Of a stretch of DNA of 8,441 nt, positions 1 through 5,461 are shown piece after piece. The DNA comes from Pseudomonadota bacterium (GTDB lineage Bacteria > Pseudomonadota > Alphaproteobacteria > Rhizobiales > Xanthobacteraceae). The first letter of the stretch is position 1; the number at the start of each line of letters is the position of its first letter. The notes under the pieces are model-generated. The model ran no database searches and was not told the origin of the DNA. It was given only the letters and a program-made list of their open reading frames with translations. Made by a program: the position numbers and the translations under genes. Where the stretch lies: positions 1 through 8,441 of the forward strand of contig JAEZFA010000063.1 in assembly GCA_023417665.1 (NCBI GenBank), given 5' to 3'.

Positions 1-17
1 AGCATGCGGCGGCCGGA

Positions 18-45
18 AACAAAAGCGGGGCCGAAAGGCCCCGCT
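18..45 (-). terminator. Rho-independent terminator of the DUF2147 gene
   Basis: A perfect 9-bp stem (24-32 with 37-45, AGCGGGGCC against GGCCCCGCT) closes on a four-base loop. Read on the minus strand it runs into TTTTGTTT. It starts about 40 bases past the stop codon of the minus-strand gene at 88-516, the expected place for its terminator. On the plus strand the hairpin is not followed by a T run, so it should act mainly on minus-strand transcripts. Confidence 0.85.
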
Positions 46-87
46 GCAATTCTGGATGGTGACGTAGCGTCCTTCGAGGAAACTTCG

Positions 88-516
88 TCAGTTGATTTTC
101 GTCCAGGTTTTGCTCTGGCAGATCATGCCGCCCATCACGCAACCGCCGATCTGGATTGCGTTGGCGCTAACCGCCTTGACCTTGCCGGAATAGGTTTTGC
201 CGTCCTCGTAATTATAGATCGAGCCGGTCCATTCGCCGGGGCCGACCGGCTTCATGTTGGAGACGAGCTGCAAGCCGACAATGGGACGATCGCGTTTCGC
301 GGGATCGGCATTGTGCACGTCCTTGGACGGACTTTTCTGCCAGACGACGTGCGCGCAAAGTCCGGCGCCGCAGGGCGTGACCTTCACGCGCGTGATGCCG
401 CTCTGGCTTTGCCAGACACCGGTGACTTTCGAGGCGTCGGCGGTTTTTTCCTGCGCCAGCGCGGGCGTTACGGTCGCGCAGAGCGCGGCGAGAATGGCGA
501 TGCGGGCGAGTTTCAT
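88..516 (-). CDS. DUF2147 family exported protein
   Basis: A 142-residue protein. It opens with a classic signal peptide (positively charged MKLAR, hydrophobic core to about residue 19, Ala-Leu-Ala just before residue 22). The remaining ~120 residues match the DUF2147 pattern: an early Gly-Val-Trp near residue 34, Cys49 and Cys54 in a CGAGLC motif, a YNYEDGKTYSGK segment at about 101-112, and a C-terminal GGCVMGG...C segment with Cys126 and Cys133. The four cysteines could form two periplasmic disulphides. DUF2147 proteins are known as small secreted or periplasmic proteins without an agreed biochemical role. The start at 516 was chosen because it puts the signal peptide at the very N-terminus; an upstream ATG at 573 would add 19 polar residues before it. 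A weak GGAA lies about ten bases upstream. It stands alone, divergent from the Sel1 gene. Confidence 0.85.
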   Translation of the reverse strand: MKLARIAILAALCATVTPALAQEKTADASKVTGVWQSQSGITRVKVTPCGAGLCAHVVWQKSPSKDVHNADPAKRDRPIVGLQLVSNMKPVGPGEWTGSIYNYEDGKTYSGKVKAVSANAIQIGGCVMGGMICQSKTWTKIN

Positions 517-887
517 GTCGCGATGGTTCCGAATTGCGATGTGTATGTGATGTGACAACAGATAGGGCCGCATCGGGCCCGGAGTAAGGCGGTTGTCACG
601 AAGCCGTCGCGAGAACTTGAATCACCTTCCATTGCAGATGGTGACCAGAGTCCCAAGCAGCAGCCTTTCCTAAACCTTTCCCGCTTCGCCTGGTTCCAGG
701 TTTTGCAACCACTTGCTTGCTTAACGACTCTGCAATGGCTGCAAACCGCTGATTTCGTTCAGGTTTCATTCAGCGTGATGCTTAGGATGTGATTCAAATT
801 CCCACGGCATCTTAGGCGTCACGGACAGGGGACGTCCGAACGGGACATAGCGGCAAACCAAGCCGCAGAACTGACGGGAGACGGAAA
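517..887. other. Gene-free stretch between divergent genes
   Basis: About 370 bases with no convincing coding frame, visibly less GC-rich than the flanking genes. It should hold the divergent promoters of the DUF2147 gene and the Sel1 gene. I see a tandem repeat at 753-774, and a 10-bp perfect inverted repeat (CCATTGCAGA at 629-638, TCTGCAATGG at 729-738) bracketing a ~90-base interval. That interval could be an untranslated structured region, but nothing else supports an RNA gene, and I recognise no known RNA family. Confidence 0.5.
753..774 (+). promoter_or_regulatory. Tandem 11-bp repeat, possible response-regulator site
   Basis: TTTCGTTCAGG (753-763) is followed directly by TTTCATTCAGC (764-774), nine of eleven bases identical. 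Two half-sites one helical turn apart on the same strand are typical of OmpR/PhoB-type response regulators. A TAGGAT at 783-788 could be a -10 box with a poor -35, which would fit an activator-dependent promoter for the Sel1 gene starting at 888. The factor is unknown. Confidence 0.35.
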
Positions 888-1151
888 ATGGCGCGGCTTC
901 TCGAACTCGAGGTTGCAGCGATCGGACAGGCCAACATGGCCGGGGACATTTTTTACCAGCTTGGGCTCGCCTATGCCTATGGCCGCGATGTCGACGCGGA
1001 CCGGATCGCGGCCCACAAGTGGTTCAACCTCGCGGCGGCGCGCGGCAATCGAGATGCGGTGGCCTGCCGGCAGGAACTCGCCGCGGAAATGAACGCGGAC
1101 GAAATCGCGAGCGCGCAGCGCGCGGCACGCGAGTGGATGACTTCTCACTAA
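888..1151 (+). CDS. Small Sel1-repeat protein
   Basis: An 87-residue protein with one recognisable Sel1-like (TPR-related) repeat at about residues 22-54. It reads FYQLGLAYAYGRDVDAD, then AAHKWFNLAAARGN, and fits the family pattern of LG..Y..G..V..D...A..W...AA..G. A second, helical and charged part (residues 55-84) may complete a helical pair. There is no signal peptide or membrane segment, so it is probably cytoplasmic. Sel1 repeats bind other proteins; with only one repeat its partner and role cannot be guessed. The start is supported by GGGAG at 876-880, seven bases before the ATG. The gene is followed by its own terminator and looks monocistronic. Proteins of this size and style are common in Bradyrhizobium relatives (from memory, not checked). 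Confidence 0.8.
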   Translation: MARLLELEVAAIGQANMAGDIFYQLGLAYAYGRDVDADRIAAHKWFNLAAARGNRDAVACRQELAAEMNADEIASAQRAAREWMTSH

Positions 1152-1210
1152 GGCAGGAAACGCCATAGCGGCTTCCCGTGGGGTTACAGGGGCGGGGGCT
1201 GTTCGAGGAA

Positions 1211-1252
1211 GGGGACCGGCGACGTCAGAAGCGCCGGCCCCTTTCGCTTTTT
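1211..1252 (+). terminator. Rho-independent terminator of the Sel1 gene
   Basis: The left arm GGGGACCGGCG (1211-1221) pairs with CGCCGGCCCC (1232-1241) over 10 bp with one bulged A. A TTTCGCTTTTT tract follows. It lies 60 bases after the Sel1 stop codon and before the outer-membrane protein promoter region, separating the two genes. Confidence 0.75.
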
Positions 1253-1312
1253 GTGGCCCTTGTGACACAGACCCCGGGCAGCGCGCCCCTTTGCCGGTCC
1301 CAAGCCTTGACC

Positions 1313-1345
1313 TTGTGGCGAAAAACACGCCCCATGCCGCCACAA
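1313..1345 (+). promoter_or_regulatory. Inverted repeat just upstream of the outer-membrane protein gene
   Basis: TTGTGGCG (1313-1320) and CGCCACAA (1338-1345) form a perfect 8-bp inverted repeat with a 17-base spacer, ending 19 bases before the ATG at 1365. It could be a hairpin in the mRNA leader, as in several outer-membrane protein transcripts, or an operator. A TTGACC at 1307-1312 resembles a -35 box, but no good -10 box is found at the right distance. Confidence 0.35.
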
Positions 1346-1364
1346 TACCTAGGGCTGCGATTCA

Positions 1365-2642
1365 ATGAAAAAGTTCCACGCGATGCTTCTGGCGAGCGCG
1401 TCCGCGCTGCTGGTTCCGGCACTGGCTGTTGCCTCGGAAATGCCGGTTCGGGGCCCGGTTTATACGAAGGCTCCCGTGGAGGTCCCGTACTGGAACGGCG
1501 TCTATATCGGCGTCCACGGCGGTTATGCGTGGGGCGATGCTGACGCAAACTTGGCGGGCATCAATGGTACGGGCTCTCCCGACGGCGCCTTTGGCGGCTT
1601 TCAGTTCGGTTACAATTTCCATGTGAACCGAAACTGGGTGCTTGGCTACGAGGTCGATGTGTCGTTTGGCGACGTGAGCGCAGCGCTCCCGCCGTTCGCG
1701 CCATCGGAGGTCGATGTCAAACTGTTCGGCACGGCGCGCACCCGTCTCGGCTATGCCCAGGGCCCGTGGCTCTTTTACGTGACCGGCGGTTTAGCCTGGG
1801 CGAAGCCCGATATGAACATCCTGGGCGTGTTCACCAACGATCGCGCGCATGTCGGCTGGACGGCGGGTCTCGGCGCTGAATATGCGCTCTCCCGGAACTG
1901 GTCCGCCAAGATCGAATACCTTTATGCGGACTTCGACGGCACACGGCGGACAATCGGCGCGGCGGCCTCGAACTCTGATCTCACCATGAGCATGGTTCGC
2001 CTGGGTCTCAACTACCGCTTCAGCAATTTCGGCGCGGTGGTGGAAGCGCCGGCATTTCCGGTGAAGGCTCCGGTTCGTGCAGCGGCGACCTGGACGGGCG
2101 CCTATATCGGTGTTCATGGCGGCTACGGCTGGGGCAATTTTGACTCGTCGGTCGCCGGCGTTCCGACAAGCCTGGAGCCGACCGGCGGCTTTGGCGGTAT
2201 TCAGTCGGGCTACAACTGGCAGCTTTCGCGCAATTGGGTGATCGGTGTCGAAGGCGACTCCTCGTGGGGATCGATCAAGGACACGATCGGTGCGACCAAT
2301 ATCGATATCGACGCGATGGGCACCGTGCGTGCGCGCCTTGGCTACGCGGTCGACCGGACCCTGTTCTACAGCACCGGCGGTCTCGCATGGGCTCATGTGA
2401 ATTCTTCGGTCGCCGGGCCTGTGACTTCCGATCATTACCTGCTCGGCTGGACCATCGGCGCTGGCGTCGAATGGCAGTTCTCGCAGCGATGGACCGCGAA
2501 ACTGGAGTACAGCTACGCCGATTACGGGGCGACCGAGGCTTTTGGTCCGGCCGGTATCCGCGACGATCTCAATGTTCACGCGATCAAGGTCGGCCTGAAC
2601 TATCGCGCGGGCATTCTCGATCTGATCGGCGGACAATGGTAA
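1365..2642 (+). CDS. Outer-membrane beta-barrel protein with two tandem Omp25-like domains
   Basis: A 425-residue protein with a signal peptide (MKKFHAMLLASASALLVPALAVA, cleavage near residue 23). Two homologous units follow. Unit 1 (about 41-219) runs from NGVYIGVHGGYAWG to LGLNYRF. Unit 2 (about 240-414) runs from TGAYIGVHGGYGWG to VGLNYRA. Shared landmarks recur in the same order: FGG(F/I)Q.GYN, RNWV.G.E.D, RLGYA, FY.TGGLAWA, GWT.G.G.E and AK.EY.YADY. Each unit is the length of an eight-strand barrel of the Omp25/Omp31/RopB type, surface proteins of rhizobia and Brucella. The protein ends in Trp, an aromatic last residue suited to the BAM machinery. AGGG ten bases upstream supports the start. 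Most relatives have one unit, so this is an internal duplication. It could fold as two small barrels or one larger barrel; pore activity cannot be judged. It is transcribed alone. Confidence 0.85.
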   Translation: MKKFHAMLLASASALLVPALAVASEMPVRGPVYTKAPVEVPYWNGVYIGVHGGYAWGDADANLAGINGTGSPDGAFGGFQFGYNFHVNRNWVLGYEVDVSFGDVSAALPPFAPSEVDVKLFGTARTRLGYAQGPWLFYVTGGLAWAKPDMNILGVFTNDRAHVGWTAGLGAEYALSRNWSAKIEYLYADFDGTRRTIGAAASNSDLTMSMVRLGLNYRFSNFGAVVEAPAFPVKAPVRAAATWTGAYIGVHGGYGWGNFDSSVAGVPTSLEPTGGFGGIQSGYNWQLSRNWVIGVEGDSSWGSIKDTIGATNIDIDAMGTVRARLGYAVDRTLFYSTGGLAWAHVNSSVAGPVTSDHYLLGWTIGAGVEWQFSQRWTAKLEYSYADYGATEAFGPAGIRDDLNVHAIKVGLNYRAGILDLIGGQW

Positions 2643-2663
2643 GAGCAAGCGGCGCTGAATAAG

Positions 2664-2694
2664 AAAAACCCCGGCCTTTGCGCCGGGGTTTTTT
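2664..2694. terminator. Bidirectional terminator between convergent genes
   Basis: CCCCGGC (2669-2675) pairs with GCCGGGG (2682-2688) around a six-base loop. Five A on the left (2664-2668) and six T on the right (2689-2694) give a U tract in both directions. It sits 21 bases past the outer-membrane protein stop codon and 2 bases past the stop of the minus-strand amidotransferase, so it can end both transcripts. Confidence 0.9.
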
Positions 2695-2696
2695 GT

Positions 2697-4478
2697 TCAG
2701 GCGGCCTTGGCCTGTCCGGTCTGCACCTGCAACCAGTACTCGAGCAGGGCGGCCTGCCATAGCTTCGAATTGCCCTTGCCGGTCAGTTCCCGCTCCGGGT
2801 TTTTCAGAAGGCGCTCGACATAGTCGCGCTTGAAGATGCCGCGCGTTCTGGCGGCGGGTTCGTTCATGACGTCGCGAACGAAATCGAGCATGGGGCCGCG
2901 CAGGAACTTCAGCGCCGGGACCGGGAAATAGCCCTTCTTGCGGTCGATGATTTCGTCCGGAACGATGCCGCGCGCAGCTTCTTTCAGAATGTGCTTGCCG
3001 CCGTTCTTGATCTTCATCTCGGCCGGAATCTGCGCCGCGAGTTCGACCAGTTCGTGATCGAGCAGGGGCGTGCGGGCCTCGAGGCCGAAGGCCATGGTCA
3101 TGTTATCGACCCGCTTCACCGGGTCGTCGACCATCATGATTTCCTGATCCAGCTCCAAGGTCTTGTCGATGGCGCGTTCGCTTTGCGCATTCTCGAACTT
3201 CCGCTCGATCAGGTCGCGGCTGTAGTCATCACCGACCATGTCCGGATTGATTGCGTCGACGATTTCGTCGTGTCGATGCTCGCAATAGACCCGCATGTAA
3301 TCGCTGACCGGATCGTTCGAACGCAGCATGTGCGGATACCAGTGGTAGCCGCCGAAGACTTCGTCTGCACCCTGACCGCATTGGACGACCTTGACGTGCT
3401 GCGAGACTTCCTCGGAAAGCAGATAGAAGCCGATAGTATCGTGGCTGACCTGCGGCTCCGACATCTGCGAAACCGCGCCGGCCATCGCCGGGATAGCCCG
3501 GGAGGTCGCGATCGGAATCTTGTGATGCGTCGTGCCGAACTTCCTTGCGACGATATCGGAATAGGCGAATTCGTCGCCCTCCAGTCCGTTGACGCTTTCG
3601 AAGCCGATCGAGAAGGTTTGCAGGTCGCGCTGCCCGCTCTCCGCGAGAAGCGCAACAAGCAGCGACGAATCGAGGCCGCCGGAAAGCAATACGCCGAGCG
3701 GCACGTCGGCAACGCGGCGGCGGTCGACTGCGGTCCGCAAATGTTCTCGCACAGCCTGGATCCATTCCGCTTCGGTCAGCGCGCGATCTTGCGACTGCAC
3801 CGATACGCGCCAGTAAATTTCCTCGCGCTTGCGACCGTCCGGCTCGACGGTCAGCAGCGTCGCCGGCGCGAGTTTCTTCACGCCGTTGAAGATGGTGCGC
3901 GGCGGCGGGACTGCGCCGTGAAAGCTGAGATAGTTATGCAGCGCCACCGGATCGATGCTGGTATCGATATCGCCGGTCGCGAGCAGGGCGGGCAGGGTCG
4001 AGGCAAAGCGGAAGCGGCCGCCATTGTCCGTATAATAAAGCGGCTTGATTCCAAGCCGGTCGCGCGCGAGTACGACGCGCCCGCTTTCGCGCTCGAGAAT
4101 GGCGAACGCGAACATGCCCTTGAAGCGCTCGACGCAGCGCGCGCCCCAGGCGTGGTAGCTTTTCAGAATGACTTCGGTGTCGCCGTCGGTGACGAAGCGA
4201 TAGCCTTTCGCTTCGAGGTCGCGGCGCAGTTCGCGGAAGTTATAGATGCAGCCGTTGAATGCGATGGCCAGACCCAGTTCGGTATCGACCATCGGCTGAT
4301 CGGCCGCCGGACTTAAGTCCAGGATGCTCAGGCGACGATGCCCCAGCGCGACGTTGCGCTGGGCGTAGATTCCGCCTGCATCAGGCCCGCGATGTTTGAG
4401 ATTGCCTGCTATAGCCTCGGTGACAGCCGCACTCGCAGCGTCACCGCGGCGTCGTATTTCGCCACAAATTCCACACAT
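2697..4478 (-). CDS. asnO: Asparagine synthetase-family amidotransferase, probably N-acetylglutaminylglutamine amidotransferase
   Basis: A 593-residue, two-domain cytoplasmic enzyme. The N-terminal class II glutaminase starts MCGICGE, with Cys2 as expected nucleophile, and has HRGPDAGG (29-36), GHRRLSILDLS (46-56), FNGCIYN (74-80) and GDTE (99-102). It would release ammonia from glutamine. The C-terminal ATP-dependent synthetase has the pyrophosphatase loop SGGLDSS (266-272), GQGADEVFGGY (368-378) and RVDNMTMAFGLEARTPLLDH (456-475). The segments MSEPQVSHDTIGFYLLSEEVS, GQGADEVFGGYHWYP and GDEFAYSDIVARKFGTTHH resemble, from memory, the Pseudomonas and Sinorhizobium enzymes that amidate N-acetylglutaminylglutamine, an osmolyte, more than housekeeping AsnB. 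That subfamily usually sits beside the dipeptide synthetase gene ngg, which is absent here, so the specificity is less certain than the fold. The start at 4478 exposes Cys2, but it lacks a clear Shine-Dalgarno. An in-frame ATG at 4523 would add 15 residues and require processing. Confidence 0.75.
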   Translation of the reverse strand: MCGICGEIRRRGDAASAAVTEAIAGNLKHRGPDAGGIYAQRNVALGHRRLSILDLSPAADQPMVDTELGLAIAFNGCIYNFRELRRDLEAKGYRFVTDGDTEVILKSYHAWGARCVERFKGMFAFAILERESGRVVLARDRLGIKPLYYTDNGGRFRFASTLPALLATGDIDTSIDPVALHNYLSFHGAVPPPRTIFNGVKKLAPATLLTVEPDGRKREEIYWRVSVQSQDRALTEAEWIQAVREHLRTAVDRRRVADVPLGVLLSGGLDSSLLVALLAESGQRDLQTFSIGFESVNGLEGDEFAYSDIVARKFGTTHHKIPIATSRAIPAMAGAVSQMSEPQVSHDTIGFYLLSEEVSQHVKVVQCGQGADEVFGGYHWYPHMLRSNDPVSDYMRVYCEHRHDEIVDAINPDMVGDDYSRDLIERKFENAQSERAIDKTLELDQEIMMVDDPVKRVDNMTMAFGLEARTPLLDHELVELAAQIPAEMKIKNGGKHILKEAARGIVPDEIIDRKKGYFPVPALKFLRGPMLDFVRDVMNEPAARTRGIFKRDYVERLLKNPERELTGKGNSKLWQAALLEYWLQVQTGQAKAA

Positions 4479-4529
4479 GATGCTAACGGCAGCCGTTGTA
4501 TCCGCGTAATGGGGCGCGAGCATGTCTCC

Positions 4530-4554
4530 AAAAACAAAAAGGCCCGCGCGGGCC
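4530..4554 (-). terminator. Terminator-like hairpin in the amidotransferase leader (possible attenuator)
   Basis: The self-complementary GGCCCGCGCGGGCC (4541-4554) is followed, on the minus strand, by TTTTTGTTTTT (4540-4530). This has the form of an intrinsic terminator, but no minus-strand gene ends here. It lies about 50 bases before the amidotransferase start. A second hairpin (AACCGG at 4579-4584 with CCGGTT at 4591-4596) lies just upstream in the same direction. Either this is a leader attenuator or it ends an unrecognised short transcript. Confidence 0.5.
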
Positions 4555-4660
4555 GCCGAATCTCCTTCCTGCAGGGTCAACCGGGAAGGGCCGGTTTCGT
4601 TCGGAACTTTTTCCCGCCGAATGGTCGCAGCCGCGAAAAACCGGCGTCGGCAAGGGCTTC

Positions 4661-4689
4661 TTGCAAAGGAACTCACGCTCCGGCATAGC
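4661..4689 (+). promoter_or_regulatory. Possible tRNA-Ser promoter
   Basis: TTGCAA (4661-4666) and CATAGC (4684-4689) are 17 bases apart and resemble sigma-70 -35 and -10 boxes. The implied start is only a few bases before the tRNA 5' end at 4699. Both boxes deviate from consensus. Confidence 0.3.
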
Positions 4690-4698
4690 TTCGCGCAC

Positions 4699-4791
4699 GG
4701 AGACGTGGCCGAGTGGCTGAAGGCGGCGGTTTGCTAAACCGTTATACGCTCTCAAGGCGTATCGAGGGTTCGAATCCCTCCGTCTCCGCCA
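4699..4791 (+). tRNA. tRNA-Ser (anticodon GCU)
   Basis: A complete 93-base class II tRNA including an encoded CCA end (4789-4791). The acceptor arms GGAGACG (4699-4705) and CGTCTCC (4781-4787) pair fully, with G4788 as discriminator, as expected for serine tRNAs. The anticodon loop TTGCTAA has GCT at 4733-4735, reading AGC and AGU codons. The long variable arm (ATACGC and GCGTAT pairing around TCTCAAG) is diagnostic of the serine/leucine class. The T arm contains GGTTCGAATCC. A T-rich stretch (ATTTTTATTT) overlaps and follows the CCA and may aid termination. Confidence 0.97.
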
Positions 4792-4904
4792 TTTTTATTT
4801 GCGCGCAGCCGCCACACCAACCCCGCGCGCGAGGCATGAAAAGTAAAATATCGTACGCGGATTCCGTCGCGTGACTGCCTGCAATCCGGCTCGCGCGCGG
4901 CGGA

Positions 4905-4924
4905 TACAATATAGCGTAAACGCT
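4905..4924 (+). promoter_or_regulatory. Possible promoter/operator of the metal efflux cluster
   Basis: TACAAT (4905-4910) resembles a -10 box but lacks a good -35. Three bases after it lies the inverted repeat AGCGT-AA-ACGCT (4913-4924). A short symmetric site directly downstream of a -10 box is a plausible repressor site for the plus-strand genes beginning at 4976. No regulator gene is visible in the window. Confidence 0.25.
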
Positions 4925-4975
4925 GATTTTTCTTCGCAAATGACACGCCGGGAAATTTCGGCTACTGGATTCGGC

Positions 4976-5392
4976 ATGCGGAAGCTTGTCTGGTTCTTGC
5001 TCTTTGCAGTGGCAATGCTCTTCGTCGGTACGTCCGGCGACGCGTTTGCCCATGCGGCGCATCAGCATGCGCAGCACCAGCAGACGCAATCCGCGCAGGC
5101 GCCCGCCGTCGAGACTTCCGATCTTGCGTCGCATGTCTCCGCAAAGGCGGAGTTCAGCGTTACCGCGCAGACTTTCATCAGCGGGAACGCCGGAGACTGT
5201 CCGCACGGGAAAAGCCAGGCCGACTGCGGTTTCTGTTGTGCCTGTGCCGTCGGCGCGGTGGCGGCACTTGCTGCGCCCGAACTCGCGGTGCCGGCGCCGT
5301 TGCTGCGGGCCGGGCAGGGCAGTGCTGCGTCCGGTCTTTTGGTCCGCCAGCACATCCTCGATCTGAGCCGACCTCCAAAATCCTTCGTCTGA
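4976..5392 (+). CDS. Small exported Cys/His-rich protein of the metal efflux cluster
   Basis: A 138-residue protein I cannot assign to a named family. It has a signal peptide (MRKLVWFLLFAVAMLFVG..., cleavage after AFA at residue 25). The mature N-terminus begins HAAHQHAQHQQ, with four histidines in nine residues. A second cluster, CPHGKSQADCGFCCAC (75-90), carries five cysteines and a histidine, a plausible soft-metal (copper, silver, zinc or cadmium) ligand set or disulphide knot in the periplasm. A mildly hydrophobic stretch (about 91-110) follows. Small proteins of this style are common in front of metal-exporter genes and may sense, buffer or deliver metal; that is inference. The start at 4976 puts the signal peptide first and has a weak GGA six bases upstream; an in-frame ATG at 4940 is possible. 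The stop is 69 bases before the adaptor gene, and its final codons pair with the adaptor's ribosome binding site. Confidence 0.7.
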   Translation: MRKLVWFLLFAVAMLFVGTSGDAFAHAAHQHAQHQQTQSAQAPAVETSDLASHVSAKAEFSVTAQTFISGNAGDCPHGKSQADCGFCCACAVGAVAALAAPELAVPAPLLRAGQGSAASGLLVRQHILDLSRPPKSFV

Positions 5393-5454
5393 CGTTCGCG
5401 ATTTCCGGCGCACTTCCGCGTCCGGAAATACTTTCGTTCACGACACGAAGGATT
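5379..5454 (+). promoter_or_regulatory. Nested mRNA stem that can hide the adaptor's ribosome binding site
   Basis: AATCCTTCGT (5379-5388), at the end of the Cys/His-rich gene, is perfectly complementary to ACGAAGGATT (5445-5454). The latter contains the GAAGGA Shine-Dalgarno (5447-5452) of the adaptor gene starting at 5462. Between them a second stem forms: ATTTCCGG (5401-5408) with CCGGAAAT (5422-5429), extendable by three pairs past one bulged base. The stop codon of the upstream gene (5390-5392) sits at the foot of the outer stem, so a ribosome finishing that gene would melt it. Confidence 0.6.
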
Positions 5455-5461
5455 GTTTGTC

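Noticed and set aside
689..700. CCTGG-TT-CCAGG palindrome
   Set aside because: A short, two-base-loop palindrome with no T run or repeat copies nearby; not distinguishable from chance.
819..1343. Minus-strand 174-codon frame over the Sel1 gene
   Set aside because: It runs antisense to the Sel1 repeat gene and through its terminator, with no recognisable protein features.
1791..2648. Minus-strand 285-codon frame opposite the outer-membrane protein
   Set aside because: An antisense shadow of a clearly coding barrel protein; it has no start context or domain.
2991..4316. Plus-strand 441-codon frame opposite the amidotransferase
   Set aside because: An antisense shadow. The minus-strand frame contains all amidotransferase motifs, and this one shows none.
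4742..5413. Minus-strand 223-codon frame ending in MAETEGFEPSIRLESV
   Set aside because: The tail is the reverse reading of the tRNA-Ser gene, a well-known source of false protein annotations, and the rest is antisense to the Cys/His-rich gene with no domain sense.
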